64,000 bases of DNA from Anadara kagoshimensis (lineage: Eukaryota > Mollusca > Bivalvia > Arcoida > Arcidae), in NCBI GenBank assembly GCA_021292105.1, contig CM037874.1:35018185-35082184 (forward strand). The letters run 5' to 3'. The translations under genes and the position numbers were made by a program. Shown piece after piece: positions 11,709 through 26,099 of this stretch; within the stretch, counting starts at the first letter, position 1; every line of letters starts with the position of its first letter. The notes under the pieces are model-generated. The model made no database searches. It saw nothing but the letters and a program-made list of their open reading frames with translations, and was not told the DNA's origin.

Positions 11709-12658
11709 GTATGTATATAGATACCGGTATGCGTTTGAAATTTATGTTCAATATAATGCTGATATATCAAACACTACAGGTAACTTGCATTACCTTAACA
11801 TGAACGTTCTGGTACATGATTACTACACTACCATCCATAAATAACTCTACAAATTTATATTTTCCATAGGTTTCCATTACAACTATCCTATTAAATTTTG
11901 TTTATACGATTGAAATATTTAAGTTTTTCTGTATTTGAAAGTGATATCTTAATTTTATGATCTAAATGTATGTAATAAAGTTGTTTTTCTTGAAAATCAA
12001 TTTTTTTCAAATTTTCTGAAATTTCAGGAAATATGTAAAAATTTGGGAAAATATACTTTTCAAGATAAAAGCGCTATTTCAGCTGAAAAACACACAGCTT
12101 ACGCATAATGATGTTTTCAACAATATAATTTTGTGAAGATTTAGAGTCTGTTGGACCAGTTTTAAATATGTATGATAATTTATGGAGGGCAGTGTATTTA
12201 AATTAAAGGTCAAGTGGACAGGTCAATGTTGTTTGTCTATAAAATACACCTCAATTAACAGTACAAAACATACAAGTAAAATAACAACAAAAAAAAGTTT
12301 GTAACATAAACCTCCATATTGCACTTGGTCCAATGGATTTCAAATAAAAATAAAATTTTATAATTTAAGAGATTTCTTATTTGTTATTATACAGTAAACT
12401 TTTACAACAAAATCATGGTTTTCCAAAATATCATAACAGTCAGCATTTGGACCCCAAGGTTTTTTTTTTTAGTTTTTCTTTTTTAATTTCTTAAGTTAAA
12501 AACCTTATACATGTTATAACACTCGTAACTCCCCTACATGCACCTCAGTATATCAGTTTTACTTATTTAAAAAAGGCTACAAAAATGAATTTTTAATCGC
12601 TTCAACAATAAAAGTCACACGAGTATTTTGGCATCTTGTTTGTTTTTGACATGGCACA

Positions 12659-12879
12659 ATGTATTATAGGGTTACTAAACTGATATTGTGAAATATTGTC
12701 CCGAGTTGACTCGTCATTTGCACAATATCAGTTCAATAACCCTTTTATTATACATGTATAGCAAAATTAATTCTATTTACTCCCATCAAGTATTTCATCT
12801 AAAATACCATTTTGTTGTACAATACATTGAATATTACACTAGTTCTTGTGAATGGATATAAGAACTAGTGAGTGTAATA
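12659..12879. repeat. Two short palindromic elements
   Basis: 12659-12752: GGGTTACTAAACTGATATTGTG pairs with CACAATATCAGTTCAATAACCC around a 25-base loop. 12834-12879: ATTACACTAGTTCTT pairs with AAGAACTAGTGAGTGTAAT. Both look like MITE hairpins or ends of one decayed element. Confidence 0.6.
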
Positions 12880-12972
12880 TGACAACAACACAGCGATGAC
12901 GTCGACAACAATTGTATGACGTCATAAAAGACAGCGTCATGTGACAAAGCATGCAGTATGAAAAAATATGTT

Positions 12973-13209
12973 CGGGAAACCTCGGACTGGAACACAGTTA
13001 GCGTGCAAATATCGATATTTATTGCAAACTAACACATCAAGATTTATTGTATAATTTCTATGCAAAGCATATATTGCTATATAATGAATATGTTAATTAT
13101 ATCGAAATAGATGCTTCCCATAGAAATTAAACAATAAATCTTGAGGTGTTAACATGCAATATGTATCAATATTTGCACACAAACTTAGTTCCAGTCCGAG
13201 GTTTCCCCG
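12973..13209. mobile_element. Fold-back element with ~95-bp arms
   Basis: The left arm starts CGGGAAACCTCGGACTGGAA and the right arm ends TTCCAGTCCGAGGTTTCCCCG. Pairing continues inward through TGCAAATATCGAT/ATCAATATTTGCA, ACATCAAGATTTATTGT/ACAATAAATCTTGAGGTGT and AATTTCTATG/CATAGAAATT, leaving a loop of roughly 40 bp. Confidence 0.75.
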
Positions 13210-14391
13210 AATCAATTTTCATATTGTACACCTTTCTTTGAAAGGCGGGGGATAATAAATACTTGTAAAGCACCTAGGGCATCTATCCTTTTTATCTGGT
13301 TAGAAAATGATCTTTATTGAAAAAACCTTATTTCTGACAAGAATAAAATGAAAAAAGTTAATTTCTGACTAGACTAAAAGGAAAAACTTAGTATTATGGC
13401 CACATATTCAGCTTGAGAAAAAAAAAACCCAAATGTGTTGAGAAATAAATAAATAACACCATTCAATATCATTTCACAAATCAGATATTAAAATTTGTCA
13501 CAAATTTTATGTATACAGGTCCCAGTTTCACAATCATTTCTTAACTATTAAAGTTTTTCGTTAACTTAGATTTCAAATGAGACTTACAAACTTTGTTCAA
13601 AAACACTCTTTCTCAATGTATACAGCAAATAGTCAAGTTCAAGTTTGTTTAATTGGCATTACCTTGGTAAACATTTAAACCCCTAGCAACAATCCAATAA
13701 AACTTGAACCAGAAAGTGGCAAACACCACTATTTGCCACTCAATAACTTGCCCTTATGGAGGCATTGTTTTATCATATTTGTCCCATAACTTAACATTGG
13801 ATGCTAATGCACATACCAGACCAGCTTAAAAGCAGACCAAGATTTGATAATCATAGCTTCTTTTGACTACAATGTTACTGTGGCAGAACAAAAATTACAT
13901 TCAAACAGACAAAGTATGAAAATTTTAACTGTCATTTGGAAAATAAAATATTATAAAATTATATATAATTAATAAATTATCAAAAAAGACCATTTTGTTT
14001 CCATTGCTTGTCAAGATATATAGGTTGCTCACAATCTGATGACTATTAATACTGGATGGATTATTTTCAAAAACAACATGCTTTTATTACTCATTTAGGT
14101 GGTATTGACCCATCCATGTTTAAAACACTCTGCCATCGGATAGTGTTTGACCACCCACATGAAAAAACTTGTCTGAATATTTGCATTTTTCATGAATTTT
14201 GAACGATTTAACATTTTCAGAATGAATTCAGAATTTTTAGACAAAAATGTTCAGAAAAATTCAGACTAATTTTTGGTGAAAAAATATTTAGGAATTAATA
14301 TATTTTCAGAAATATTCAGACAAGGTTAAGAATTTTAGTTTCATGACGGCTACATTAATCAATGTTATTTATCAAGTTTCAATAGTTTTTG

Positions 14392-17300
14392 TCATGCGAA
14401 ACTAACGGTAGATGTTGTTCTTCGATCAAAATTCTCCTGAAAACTTCTTGAGAATTCCGCGTTAGCTCTTCGTCTTTGCCGTAACTCTTCCATATTCCTT
14501 ATAATGTCTTCTCTCTCATTCTGATCATCTTCAATCCAGCCCTACATTAAATAAACATGTATGTTAAATATAGTACCGGCCCTGAAAACCTCAAGGGAAG
14601 AGCAAGAGAGGCCAGCCTAAACAGACTTGGAGCAGGAGTATAGACACAGAGGCACAAACAGTGGGAAAGACCTGGACTGAACTAAAGAAGATAGCCCAGA
14701 ACCATGTCAGACGGAGAGGTGTTGTTGTGGCCCTCAATCCAGCCCTACATTAAATAAACATGTATATTAAATATAGAACTAGAGGCATCAGATATATTTT
14801 TAAAGTTTGTTGATCCACTTGATCTACCAGTATTTCCCAATATCAAAATAACAAGCAAATTCAGTGAATTAGAATCCCTACCAGCAGGGTCTTGTTTTTA
14901 ATTTGCACTATGTTCAAAAGGCAATACCGTAACTCCCAGGAGAATCAGCAAACCAACTCAGGTTTAATGATATGCCTATCTCCTATCAATGTTGATGCTT
15001 TGCATCAAGTTTCGTGAAATAGTGCTTTATGGTTTTAAAAAAAAATTTGTGCAGACAAGAATTTTGGACGGATGGACGGAAGGACAAAAATGTGTTGGTG
15101 AGGCTCAGTGGTCTAAAATGAACACTTAATGATTACAACATCATTCTTTGCCTAGATGCAAATCTTTTTGAAGCATAACCTCATGTGAGAATTGAAAGTT
15201 TGTCAGTTCACTTGGTACAAGTAAGTGAAAAATGTCAATCTTTATTCAAATTTATTTAATTTTCTATGGAAACAAAGAGTATTTCTCTGTCACAATCAGA
15301 GTGTTTCCAACAGTGAAACATATGAAATATGATTACCTTTACTTCATCACTGTACATTCTAAGACTGAAGTCATCTTTACTTCTTGTTCTCTCTCCGTCA
15401 TAGATGTGTGGTGTCTGAAATATAACATACACATTAAAAGAATTGTCTTGTCTTTATTCTCTATCTCTTATTCTATTAAATCTGCCTCAAAAGTCACTTC
15501 TATATAAGGACCCCTTGGTTTTAAAAGCCAGTAGATTTTATCCAAAATGCTCTTTATTCATGTTATTTGAACCTGCCAATAAAGACCACTTTTACTGGTT
15601 CCCTCAGGTGGCTGTTTTACACAGGTATGACTATAGTACGATTTTACATCCCAAACTGACCTTGAACTTGGCTTAACAATATACTATACATTGCGAATGG
15701 GTTTTTTGCAAATAAATGAAAGAAAAAAGATTAGATGTCAATCTCTGTTTTCACAAAATTTCAAGAAACATGATCGATTGTTGTTTAGTTGCTATTTTTG
15801 AATGAGATTGAGTGAAATAAGGTTCAATGATGAAGTCAATGTTACTTCAACATTTGCAACTTGTTTGAGTTTCAGGACAGAGCCAGTAAGGAATTAAATC
15901 CCACTTCCCATTTTAAAAGCAAGCACTTTACCAGCTATGTAACCACAACAGTATAAAGGTGATAATTTGGATGGTATAAAATTTATTACCGTAATTGATT
16001 GATTCAATGGAGTTTGACAACCAAGTCAAGAATATTTCATTTATATCGGAAATAAACAGCTATAGGTGTAGTGACAGAAATTTTAACCTTTGCAGTTCAC
16101 ACAAGACAATATGCTGGGAGTATCTTAACATGCCCCACCTATCATGACACAGGGTATCCATTTTTAAGGTCTCTTACAAAGGACCCTGTGGCTTTCATTA
16201 CTTTCTCATACAGAGTGCTTGGCGAAAGAGTCACTTTCTAGTTTCAAGTTTTGGTAGACCCTGGCCAGGGATCAAGACCACAACCTCCAACAACTGATCT
16301 GACAGTATAAGATGTTCATTATAATGATTTACAGGTGTGTCAGGATTTTCTGCCTCAATTTGACAATTTGAGAGGTGGATTTAGATAACTTACAGGTGTG
16401 TCAGGATTTTCTGCCTAAATTTGACCATTTGAGAGGTGGATTTAGATAACTTACAGGTGTGTCAGGATTTTCAGCCTGAATTTGACAATTTGAGAGGTAG
16501 ATTTAGATAACTTACAGGTGTGCCAGGATATTTAGATAACTTACAGGTGTGTCAGGATTTTCTGCCTGAATTTGACAATTTGAGAGGTGGATTTAGATAA
16601 CTTACAGGTGTGTCAGGATTTTCAGCCTGAATTTGACAATTTGAGAGGTAGATTTAGATAACTTACAGGTGTGCCAGGATATTTAGATAACTCACAGGTG
16701 TGTCAGGATTTTCTGCCTGAATTTGATTTGACAGTTTGAGAGGTGGATTTAGATAACTTACAGGTGTGTCAGGATTTTCAGCCCGAATTTGGTGGTATAA
16801 GAGGTAGATTTAGATAACTTACAGGTGTGCCAGTATTTTCTGCCTGAATTTGGTGGTTTGAAAAGTAGATTTAGATAACTTACAGGTGTGTCAGGATTTT
16901 CTGTCTGAATTTGGTGGTTTGAGAGTTAGATTCATATAACTTACAGGTGTGTCAGGATTTTCTGCCTGAATTTGGCAGTTTGAAAGGTAGGTTTAGATAA
17001 CTTACAGGTGTGTCAGGATTTTCTGCCTGTGACTTTAGGTATAATCCTGTCAATACTGCATTTTTATTCTCACACATATGTTTTTCTTCCTCTGATAACA
17101 AAATCTGAACTTTATGTTTGGAATGATCTACAAACAAAACAACAACAAATTCAGTGAATTAGGTTCCCCTTCCAGCAGGTTCTTTTTTTTTGTATTTGTT
17201 ATTTGCATTTATGTTCAAAAGGCCATAACACCAAGAACAAGAGGCCCATGGGCCTGATACGCTCACCTGATAACTAATGGCTAGCTGATAGATTTAAAGA

Positions 17301-20300
17301 AAACATGCCTATACAAAAAGTTAATAGTTTTCAAGATAATTAACCATTTCAGTATTGTTTCACATCTGTGATCTTGACCTTTGAACCCATGACCGTTTTC
17401 TATACATCAAAATGATCGTTGTATCGATACCTACAACATTCTAATATACATGCCTATACAAAAAGTTTATAGTTTTTGAGATAATAAAACATTTCAGTAT
17501 TGTTTCGCATATGTGACCTTGACCTTTAAGCCAATAACCTTTTTCTATACATCAAAATAATCGTTGTATCAATACCTAAAACATTCTAATATACATGCCT
17601 ATACAAAAAGTTTATAGTTTTTGAGATAATTAACCATTTCGGTATTGTTTTATATCTGTGACCTTGACCTTTGAACCCATGACCTTTTTCTATACATCAA
17701 AATGATCGTTGTATTAATACCTTCAACATTCTAATATACATGCCTATACAAAAAGTTTATAGTTTTCAAGATAATTAACCATTTCGGTATTGTTTCACAT
17801 CTGTGACCTTGACCTTTGAACCCATGACCTTTTTCTATACATCAAAGTGATTGTTGTATCAATACCTACAACATTCTTATATACATGCCTATACAAAAAG
17901 TTTATAGTTTTCGAGATAATTTACCATTTCGGTATTGTTTCACATCTGTGACCTTGACCTTTGAACCCATGACCTTTTTTATACATCCAAATGATCGTTG
18001 TATTAATACCTTCAACATTCTAATATACATGCCTATACAAAAAGTGTATAGTTTTCGAGATAATAAAACATTTCGGTATTGTTTTGCATATGTGACCTTG
18101 ACCTTTAAGCCAATAACCTTTTTCTATACATCAAAATAATCGTTGTATCAATACCTACAACATTCTAATATACATGCCTATACAAAAAGTTTATAGTTTT
18201 CGAGATAATTAACCATTTCGGTATTGTTTCACATCTGTGACCTTGACCTTTGAACCCATGACCGTTTTCTATACATCAAAGTGATTGTTGTATCAATACC
18301 TACAACATTCTAATATACATGCCTATACAAAAAGTGTATAGTTTTCGAGATAATTAACCATTTCGGTATTGTTGCACATCTGTGACCTTGACCTTTGAAC
18401 CCATGACTTTTTTCTATACATCAAAATGATCATTGTATCAATACCTACAGCATTCTAATATACATGCCTATACAAAATGTTTATAGTTTTCGAGATAATT
18501 AACCATTTCAGTATTTATTCGCATCTGTGACCTTGACCTTTGAACCCATGACCTTTCTCTATACATCAAAATGATCGTTGTATGAATACCTACAACATTC
18601 TAATATACATGCCTATACAAAAAGTTTATAGTTTTCGAGATAATAATTATAATCAGAGGTAAAAAAAAATTAGGTCACGACCTTCACAATTGACCTTGAC
18701 CTCATTTTGAAGATACTAACAAGAAGATGTCAAAACTGAAAACCCCATGTCATTATCTGGTCAAATAGTCAAGTTATAACAATTTGAAGCTATTTTACGA
18801 TTTTTTCAAAATTAAACGCAAAAATGCGTAACCTATTTTTTATCCGAATTTTACAAAATGAACAAACTATAGGCTTAAGACCCTAGAGAAGCCAAATATC
18901 ACATCAGATTTTTTCTCCAATCAGTACTTTCGGAGAAGAAGATTTTTTAAGATTTTTGCACCCCTAGGTCACCTTGACCTAGTTATGGTAGCCATAGCAA
19001 CGCCACGAACAAATCTGAATTGCACCGGCCCATATATACTTCTGACAAAGTTTCATTAAAAACTGTCCAGTAGTTTCAGAGGAGAAGTCGAAAATACGTG
19101 TTAACGACGCACGCACACACGCACACACGCACGCACGCACGCACGCACATACACACGCTGCGCTATGCCATAAGCTCACATGACCTTCGGTCAGGTGAGC
19201 TAAAAATGAGCAAATCAACTTCAGTTAACCATATGCGCATCTCCTATTTATGTTGATACTTTGCAGCAAGTTTCGTGAAATAGTGCTTATTAGTATTGGA
19301 AAATTAGCACAAACAAGAATTTCAGATGGACGGAAGTGCCGGCGAAAACTTGAATTTAATATCCCCCTCTTTCTGTGAAAAGCGGGGGATGAAAATTGAA
19401 TTGTTTATGTGACAGTATAGAGTGTCGTAATGGAGTGTTATGCCCCAGTTCAAGATTCTTTTACTTATATGGAGGGGGTATGTTCAGGGATGGTGAAGGA
19501 ACGAAAGAGTCGAGGAACCAAAGTACCTAAAGAAAACCACAATCCTTTAGCAGGTGATCTGACAACCAGCGATTTTGTTACACATTTTTAAAACTACCTG
19601 CAATTCAAAATTGAGAAAAAGTGATGTTCTGAAATATAGCCACTTTATTATGACCTACTGTTAATTTGGAAATTTTAGTGGTCAAATTGAGAAATTTTAG
19701 TCATTTCCCCTAGGGGAAACTACCTTTATTCGGTAGTAATTTAAGGCAAACAAAATCACTAAGCACAGACATATTGAACAGTTTTACCTGTCAATAAACT
19801 TGAAATATCCATAAACAATTCAATAAGAGCCATATGTATTACTATACATGATAAACTGACAGAATTTCTCTTTCACTGAAGTAGATCAGTTGATAGAGTG
19901 CTCCCTCGGTAAGTGGGAGGTCGTGGGTTTGAACCCTGATTGGGTCTGACCCAAGATTTTAAAGTGGGTAGTGACTATTCTTTTGGCAAGCACTCAGCAT
20001 TATGAAATGAGCATCATGGTTCTTTGGGATGGGAACTTAAAATAAATGAGGTCCTGTGTCACAATAGGCTTGGCATGATAAATAAACTTGCTGTATAATG
20101 ACTTCAGCGCAAAGCTCAAACAAATGATCTTAACCTTTGTCTATAGCTGGCAATGTCTCTATATAAGTGAAATATTTCTTGACTGGGACGTTAAACATCA
20201 TTACTCAACTCAACTCACTTCCACTTAAAAGTGATTTGACATATTTTAGTGTCAATATCTCTTGAACATTCTTGTGGGATGGAATGTAGTAATGGTGTTA

Positions 20301-23300
20301 TATATCCCATTCAAGATTATTTCTCTTATACAGTGGCATAAATCAACTTGGCTGGAGAAAAAGCACCAACCTTCACTGAACAGGGGAATTCACACTTAGA
20401 TCTTCCTCAATGGAATATGGATATTGTGATTTACAAACATGCATTAGGCCACTTGCACATAAAGGCCCCCTCGACAACATTGTAAATAACATTCAGCAAT
20501 CTGTAAACACAAACTTACCATCAATGTCGTCAACTTTTAGTTTACGTCTGTATTGGATCCTGAACATGAAAGACTCCAAAATAAACGCAACAACTATAGT
20601 CATAACAACCTGAAACAAGACATAAAGTATGGTACTAAGAGTAATGTAGTCAGGGGGTATTTTTTCTGGGCTTTAAACCCAGGTGGGGGTTATATAGAGG
20701 TGGTTTTTATGGCAGGTTTGACTGTATTCGCAAATTAGCACATGTGCATGGCATGACCGATTACTTAAACACTAAAGTCAGGGGGCAGATCTAAAAAAGT
20801 AGCCTCTATATTGACCCCCTAAACTTTTTTGTTAAAAGCAGGAAACATAGTGGATCTTATTGCCCTATATGTACTTAGTTAGGCTAGGTATGTTTCCATT
20901 TTCACTTTTTCTGTTTAATGAAAATATGGCTGCCAAATCCAAGATGGCTGACAAAAAGATAATTTACATGCAAGTATTAAATGTCTAAATATGTCTAAAT
21001 TTTCACTAAATTTCCTATACCTCGATAATAAATACATTGTGTACATACAAATTAAATATGTTTACAGTAAATATAAAGCCAAATCCCTTATAATGTCAAA
21101 ATTTGAACAGACAAATGATGGTGATGAATCAAGGTTCTACTGTGCAAGTACCTACTGGTACCAGTACTTACCATCATAACAATATAAAACATCATAAAGT
21201 ACACCCGAGTCCATTCACTGACATGATGTGCATAACCTTCCTACAAAGTCAAACAAAGAAAACTTTAAATATATCATCAAAATAGATAACCTTTCTATAA
21301 ATTCAAACAAAGAAAATTTTAAATAAATCATCAAAATACATAAGTTAAAGTTTACCTAAATCTATAAACTGTAAATCAAACACCACAACCCCTCCCACAC
21401 CTCTGGATGAAACACATGTCCATCAAAAGATTTATCCTCAATTATTTCTGCCAGTGCCTAGTTATTTAGCATCTGGATGAAGTGATTCCCCCCATTTCCA
21501 CTCCCAACCTGCCTAAGGATGTAAGACACATGTCCATAACAAAGTTTACCTCAAAGCATTTCTGCTAGTGCCCAGCAGCTGGGTGAAATGCAGTGACAAG
21601 AACTTAAAATCTTGACCATAAAACTCAGCCTGTCAGGGTCTAGAACTATAAACCCTGAATCAGGAATCTAGTCTTTAACACTCCCTCATGATTAATCATT
21701 CTTGTTGGTGAAAATATACATATGCATGCTATTACAAAATTCCACAGTAAAAACACAAAACAGAAATAACAGGGATTCTCTGATCCTATAAAATGTAACA
21801 AATGAAAGTTTTTTTCTCTAAGCACTCTGATTTCCTTTCACTTTTCTGAACTAGCTAACCATCAGGTTATGACTGGGAAGTAATTTGGTTTTCTTCCCAT
21901 GCTTAGGTCACACATTTAAACTACCAAACAAGGCATGGAAAATGCATCATAATGCATGTATCTTAGTTAGAATATATTTGTCAATAATTGCAAAACATAG
22001 TCATCGTAATCATAACAAAATTTCCCCTTAAACTTACCATGATTATGAACCAGTTATTTACCACTGTTAGTTCAAATAAGGTCACTACAAGCAAAAACAA
22101 AATTTAATATTACTTAAGATGAAACTGAAAGAAAAGAATTTTTTGAAAAATGCAGTAGGAGGTCGGGTTTCAAACCCAGATCAGGTCTGCCCCAAGACTT
22201 GAAAGTAGGTAGTGGCTGTTCTTTTGCCAAGGAATCAGCATTACAAAATGAATGTCATGGATCTTTCAGATGGGAGCTTAAAATAAATGAGGTTAGAACC
22301 CTGCTGTATGATGCAATCAGCACAGTGCACAGGCAAAATTTCTGTACCTTCGCCTATAGTTGATGACGTCTTAATATAAGTGAAATATTCTTGACTGGGA
22401 CATTAAACACTATTACTCAACTCCTCTTGTAGCAAAACATGAATCAAAAAACTTATTCTCTATGATCCGATTAGAGATATGACCTCAGGGAGAACACAAA
22501 CCTAATGTTACATTAAAAGGACAAAAGCTCACTTGATTTTGATTTTCAGTACAAATATGGAATGTAAAAGCGTGGCCTATCGACTTTAGGAGTTGAAAAA
22601 ACCCATTCATAAAAACTGGCAATCACATGGTAGGACAAAAAAATTTCTTTCATGTGGTCAAGTTTCCCTGTAATTAATCCCTTATTCAAACCACACCATA
22701 TCGTCAAAATGGTAAGACATCATTGATAGAGGTCTTGACATTCTAGCATTTACCTCTGATGAGTTCCGAAAGGAGAAAAGATGATTGGCAAACTGATTTA
22801 TATTTATTCCAAACAATGACAAAAACAACTTTCTTTTTTATTATCATAGATATCTTTCATTTAGGTTTAATAAACAATTTATTGCCTTTGAGCGTGGGAG
22901 ATATGAACATTTGTTCACCCTTAACAAGTCACATTTACCTCAGGCTTCACCCTTGGAAAATGTGACTTGTTGCAGGTGAACAAATGTTCATATCTCCCTC
23001 ATTCAAAGGCAATTTATGTATAATGACATGTATTTAATTGCTTGGGCTATTGTCAAGTACAATTTTTTTATCTATAAATTTCTATATTCCATTATGAGAC
23101 AGTGGTGATTAATTGTACTAGAAACATGGTAAAGAGTTTGTCAATATCTTTATAAACCCCCATTCATCTATCTTTCATTATCCCATCCATTCATCCATAT
23201 ACTACTGTGTAAGAAGAAATATTAGAGGTAGGAAACTTTTACGGCTTTGGCCTTCCCAACTATTTCACAGTAAGAAATTTTCACAGTTCTGACTTTATGT

Positions 23301-26028
23301 AAACTGAACCAAGGAAAATAAATAATTTTTACAGAGAAGATATATTCGCGGTACAAGTGTTACCATGAAAATTGTGAATATTTCTTCTTCGCAAATGTTT
23401 CTTCTTATACAGTAACATTAATAAAGTCATATCAACAATTTATGAATAAACAATCAAGTAATCTTTAAAGAACTTACCTCCTGATACCAAGATGTTATCA
23501 AAATCATTGAGGTAATAGTATCCATCATAAAAGGAATTGTTGCTGAATTTATAGAAATCCTCAACACTTGTATTTCTGAAACAAACAATAAAGGCCTGAA
23601 AACTAGCTTAGGTGAGACAGATTGATAATTGTTTTCCTTAAATGGTGTTTTACGCAGAAATCAAGATTTTTTCCACTTGGTCAGTTCAGGAATGTTGGAG
23701 AAAACTGGCATGCCCAGAGAAAACTAAACAACTTTTAACAAGCAAACTGAAAACTCTCCCATTAGGATCTGTCCAAAATGGCCCTTCATCGAATTTGGCG
23801 TGCGCCACACTATCTTGCATTACCCCTTGAAATACCATGATCAGAATGTCATTTCTTAATGAAAATCAATTGGGTATTTACAGTGTATACCTGCAAAATT
23901 GGGGAAAATGTACACTTTTTAATATTGGGAATTAGTCAGTTTACTGGACCCTGTGAGTTACCAAAAAAAATCCGGGTCCCTGCTTCATTATAAGTAAGAA
24001 AATCTTGAGGGAATTATTTAATATATTTACTCTAAGACCATGTCTTTTTTTTTCAGGTACAACAAAAAGAAGTTTGTAAACTTAATAAAATACATACTTG
24101 CAACAATTTCTTAAATCCACATTGAGAAAGACTTCCATACCAATTATGGCAAAAAAATAATACACTAACATTATAACAATGGCCAGACTGAAACATAAAG
24201 ACAAATGATTCATAAATTAAAAGTCTAAAACAAATTCCTGGCATTAAAAAAACTGCCAATTTCAGGGTTTTTATTTCATATGCATAGGTTTAAAATCCAC
24301 TTAGAACAGATCAAAGTGAGAAAAAAGTTTGCCAGTTCTCATTCTAAAGTCCTTAATTTCTTAAATATTTGGAAATCCAAATATTTAAAGATTTTAAAAT
24401 GAAAAAAAATACAAGGGCAAAAGATGTTTTTAACCAATACAGTCCAACCTGCTTTAAAGGCCACCTCTATATAAGGACCACCTGTTTATAAAGGACAGTA
24501 GAATTGTATCCCAACTGTTCTTTATTCAAATTATTTTAGCCTGTATGTTAAGGTCAGCTGTTTATAAAGGCCACTTTTACTGGTTCCCTTGGGTGGGCTT
24601 TATATACAGGTTTGACTGTATGTTGAAAGATGAAATATAGCTTAGTTTTTTAACAGAATTTCAAAATTTTAGTAGATAATTTTTTTAACAATGTTTATCT
24701 GACAATACTATGTATTGCCTCCTAGGTTAATGATATCCTCTGGGATGGTTAGTCCACTAGTAAAGATATTTTGGAGAGAAAATTAGAGGGCAAATAATTC
24801 ATTGGGGGAATACTAAAAGCTAAGAAAAACTTTTAGTTTTTTTTGAAAGTCAAACCACACACTAACATGTAAACAAGGTAAAGAAAAAATATTTAACCAC
24901 GAAAATGATGGATAGCTGCCCAGTAGGTGAGAAAACATTAAAAGTACCGTGTTCATTCTAGAAGGGACCATGGGCCCATAATTACCCTTATTTTGCCAAA
25001 TTAACCCATTGTTCCAGTCATATTGGACCATATTTAAGATTACATGAATGCAAAAATATAGATATTGTGGTATTTTAGAAAAAAAAAATTTGACCCCATT
25101 TGTAAAATCCAAGAATGAACATGACAATTAAATTTTACCTTAAAAGCCTTGAAAACAAAACAAACAATGTTCCTAACACATCTCTGTATCGCTTCTTTAT
25201 TTTGAATAATCTGAAAATATTAAAATCAAAGCTCTTCAAATCTGCACATTTAAATTACCTAATGATAAATGAGATGGATACCTCTGATCCCATAATTGTA
25301 ACCCTAATACCCTTGAACCCAAATACTCTTACTGCTAAACAGACAAATGTCTTCTACAAGCATACTGCTGTCATATAAATTTGTGACTTCAATTTGACAC
25401 TGTCATCATTGCCTTGAAATTCAATTTTTCAATGTCAATGTTGTTTTTAAATTCAATTTGGCAGCAAGTGTATTTGTTTATGATCAACACACATCACGAA
25501 TAAGGAGACAGTGACTTGCACCATGGAGATCATGGCTCATAGAGATTACTCTGAAGCAGCAACGAGTCATGCCTTTGGCATGAATTAAAATGGACAAAAA
25601 GGCATGTTGATTCTTATACATGTATATACATATACAGTGAAACCTCCCTAAACCGGACACTCTCTAAACCGGATAACTCTCTATTCTGGACAAAATTTTT
25701 GGTCCCGAATTTATCCTTCTTTATTTCAATTAACAAGAACCTCTCTAAACCGGACACTCTCTATTCCGGACACCGGACAAACTTTTTAGTCCCAAGTTGC
25801 TTATATCCTTAAAATTGAACCTCTTTAAACCGGACAACATTTTGATTTTTTAAATTACTTGTTTTTTTTTCTTTTTAAATATATTAATTTTAAACAGATC
25901 TATAAAAATATTCAATTATGAACACTTAAAAATCATAATTTTTTAAAATCCCTTTTTATTCTCATTTAAAACTTTAAAACATTTGGTATTTAATTCAATT
26001 ATTTATTTATTTATTTAATAAATATTTT

Positions 26029-26099
<71 letters not shown>

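Larger units (their letters stand above)
6953..14391. other. Intergenic region between convergent DCTPP1 and TPCN1, repeat-filled
   Basis: No conserved exon recognised on either strand. Content: minus-strand family B SINE relics near 7255-7400 and 8512-8690, a tRNA-Arg-like SINE at about 8000-8370, a DNA-repeat with duplicated core (9865-10412), a MITE (11017-11222), a SINE-A (11330-11708) and palindromic elements at 12659-13209. 9430-9850 and 13210-14390 are AT-rich with nothing supportable apart from 3'-UTR-like sequence next to TPCN1. Confidence 0.55.
17148..19395. repeat. Family R copy split by insertion of the 17236-19202 satellite element
   Basis: 17148-17235 matches the first part of family R ('caaattcagtgaattaggtt', 'atgttcaaaaggccataac') and 19203-19395 the second part ('gagcaaatcaacttcagtta', 'agtttcgtgaaatagtgctt', 'gcgggggat'). 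The two halves join cleanly if the middle is removed. Confidence 0.7.

Noticed and set aside
17885..18139. 84-codon open frame
   Set aside because: Inside the 145-bp satellite array; repeated peptide reflects the repeat.
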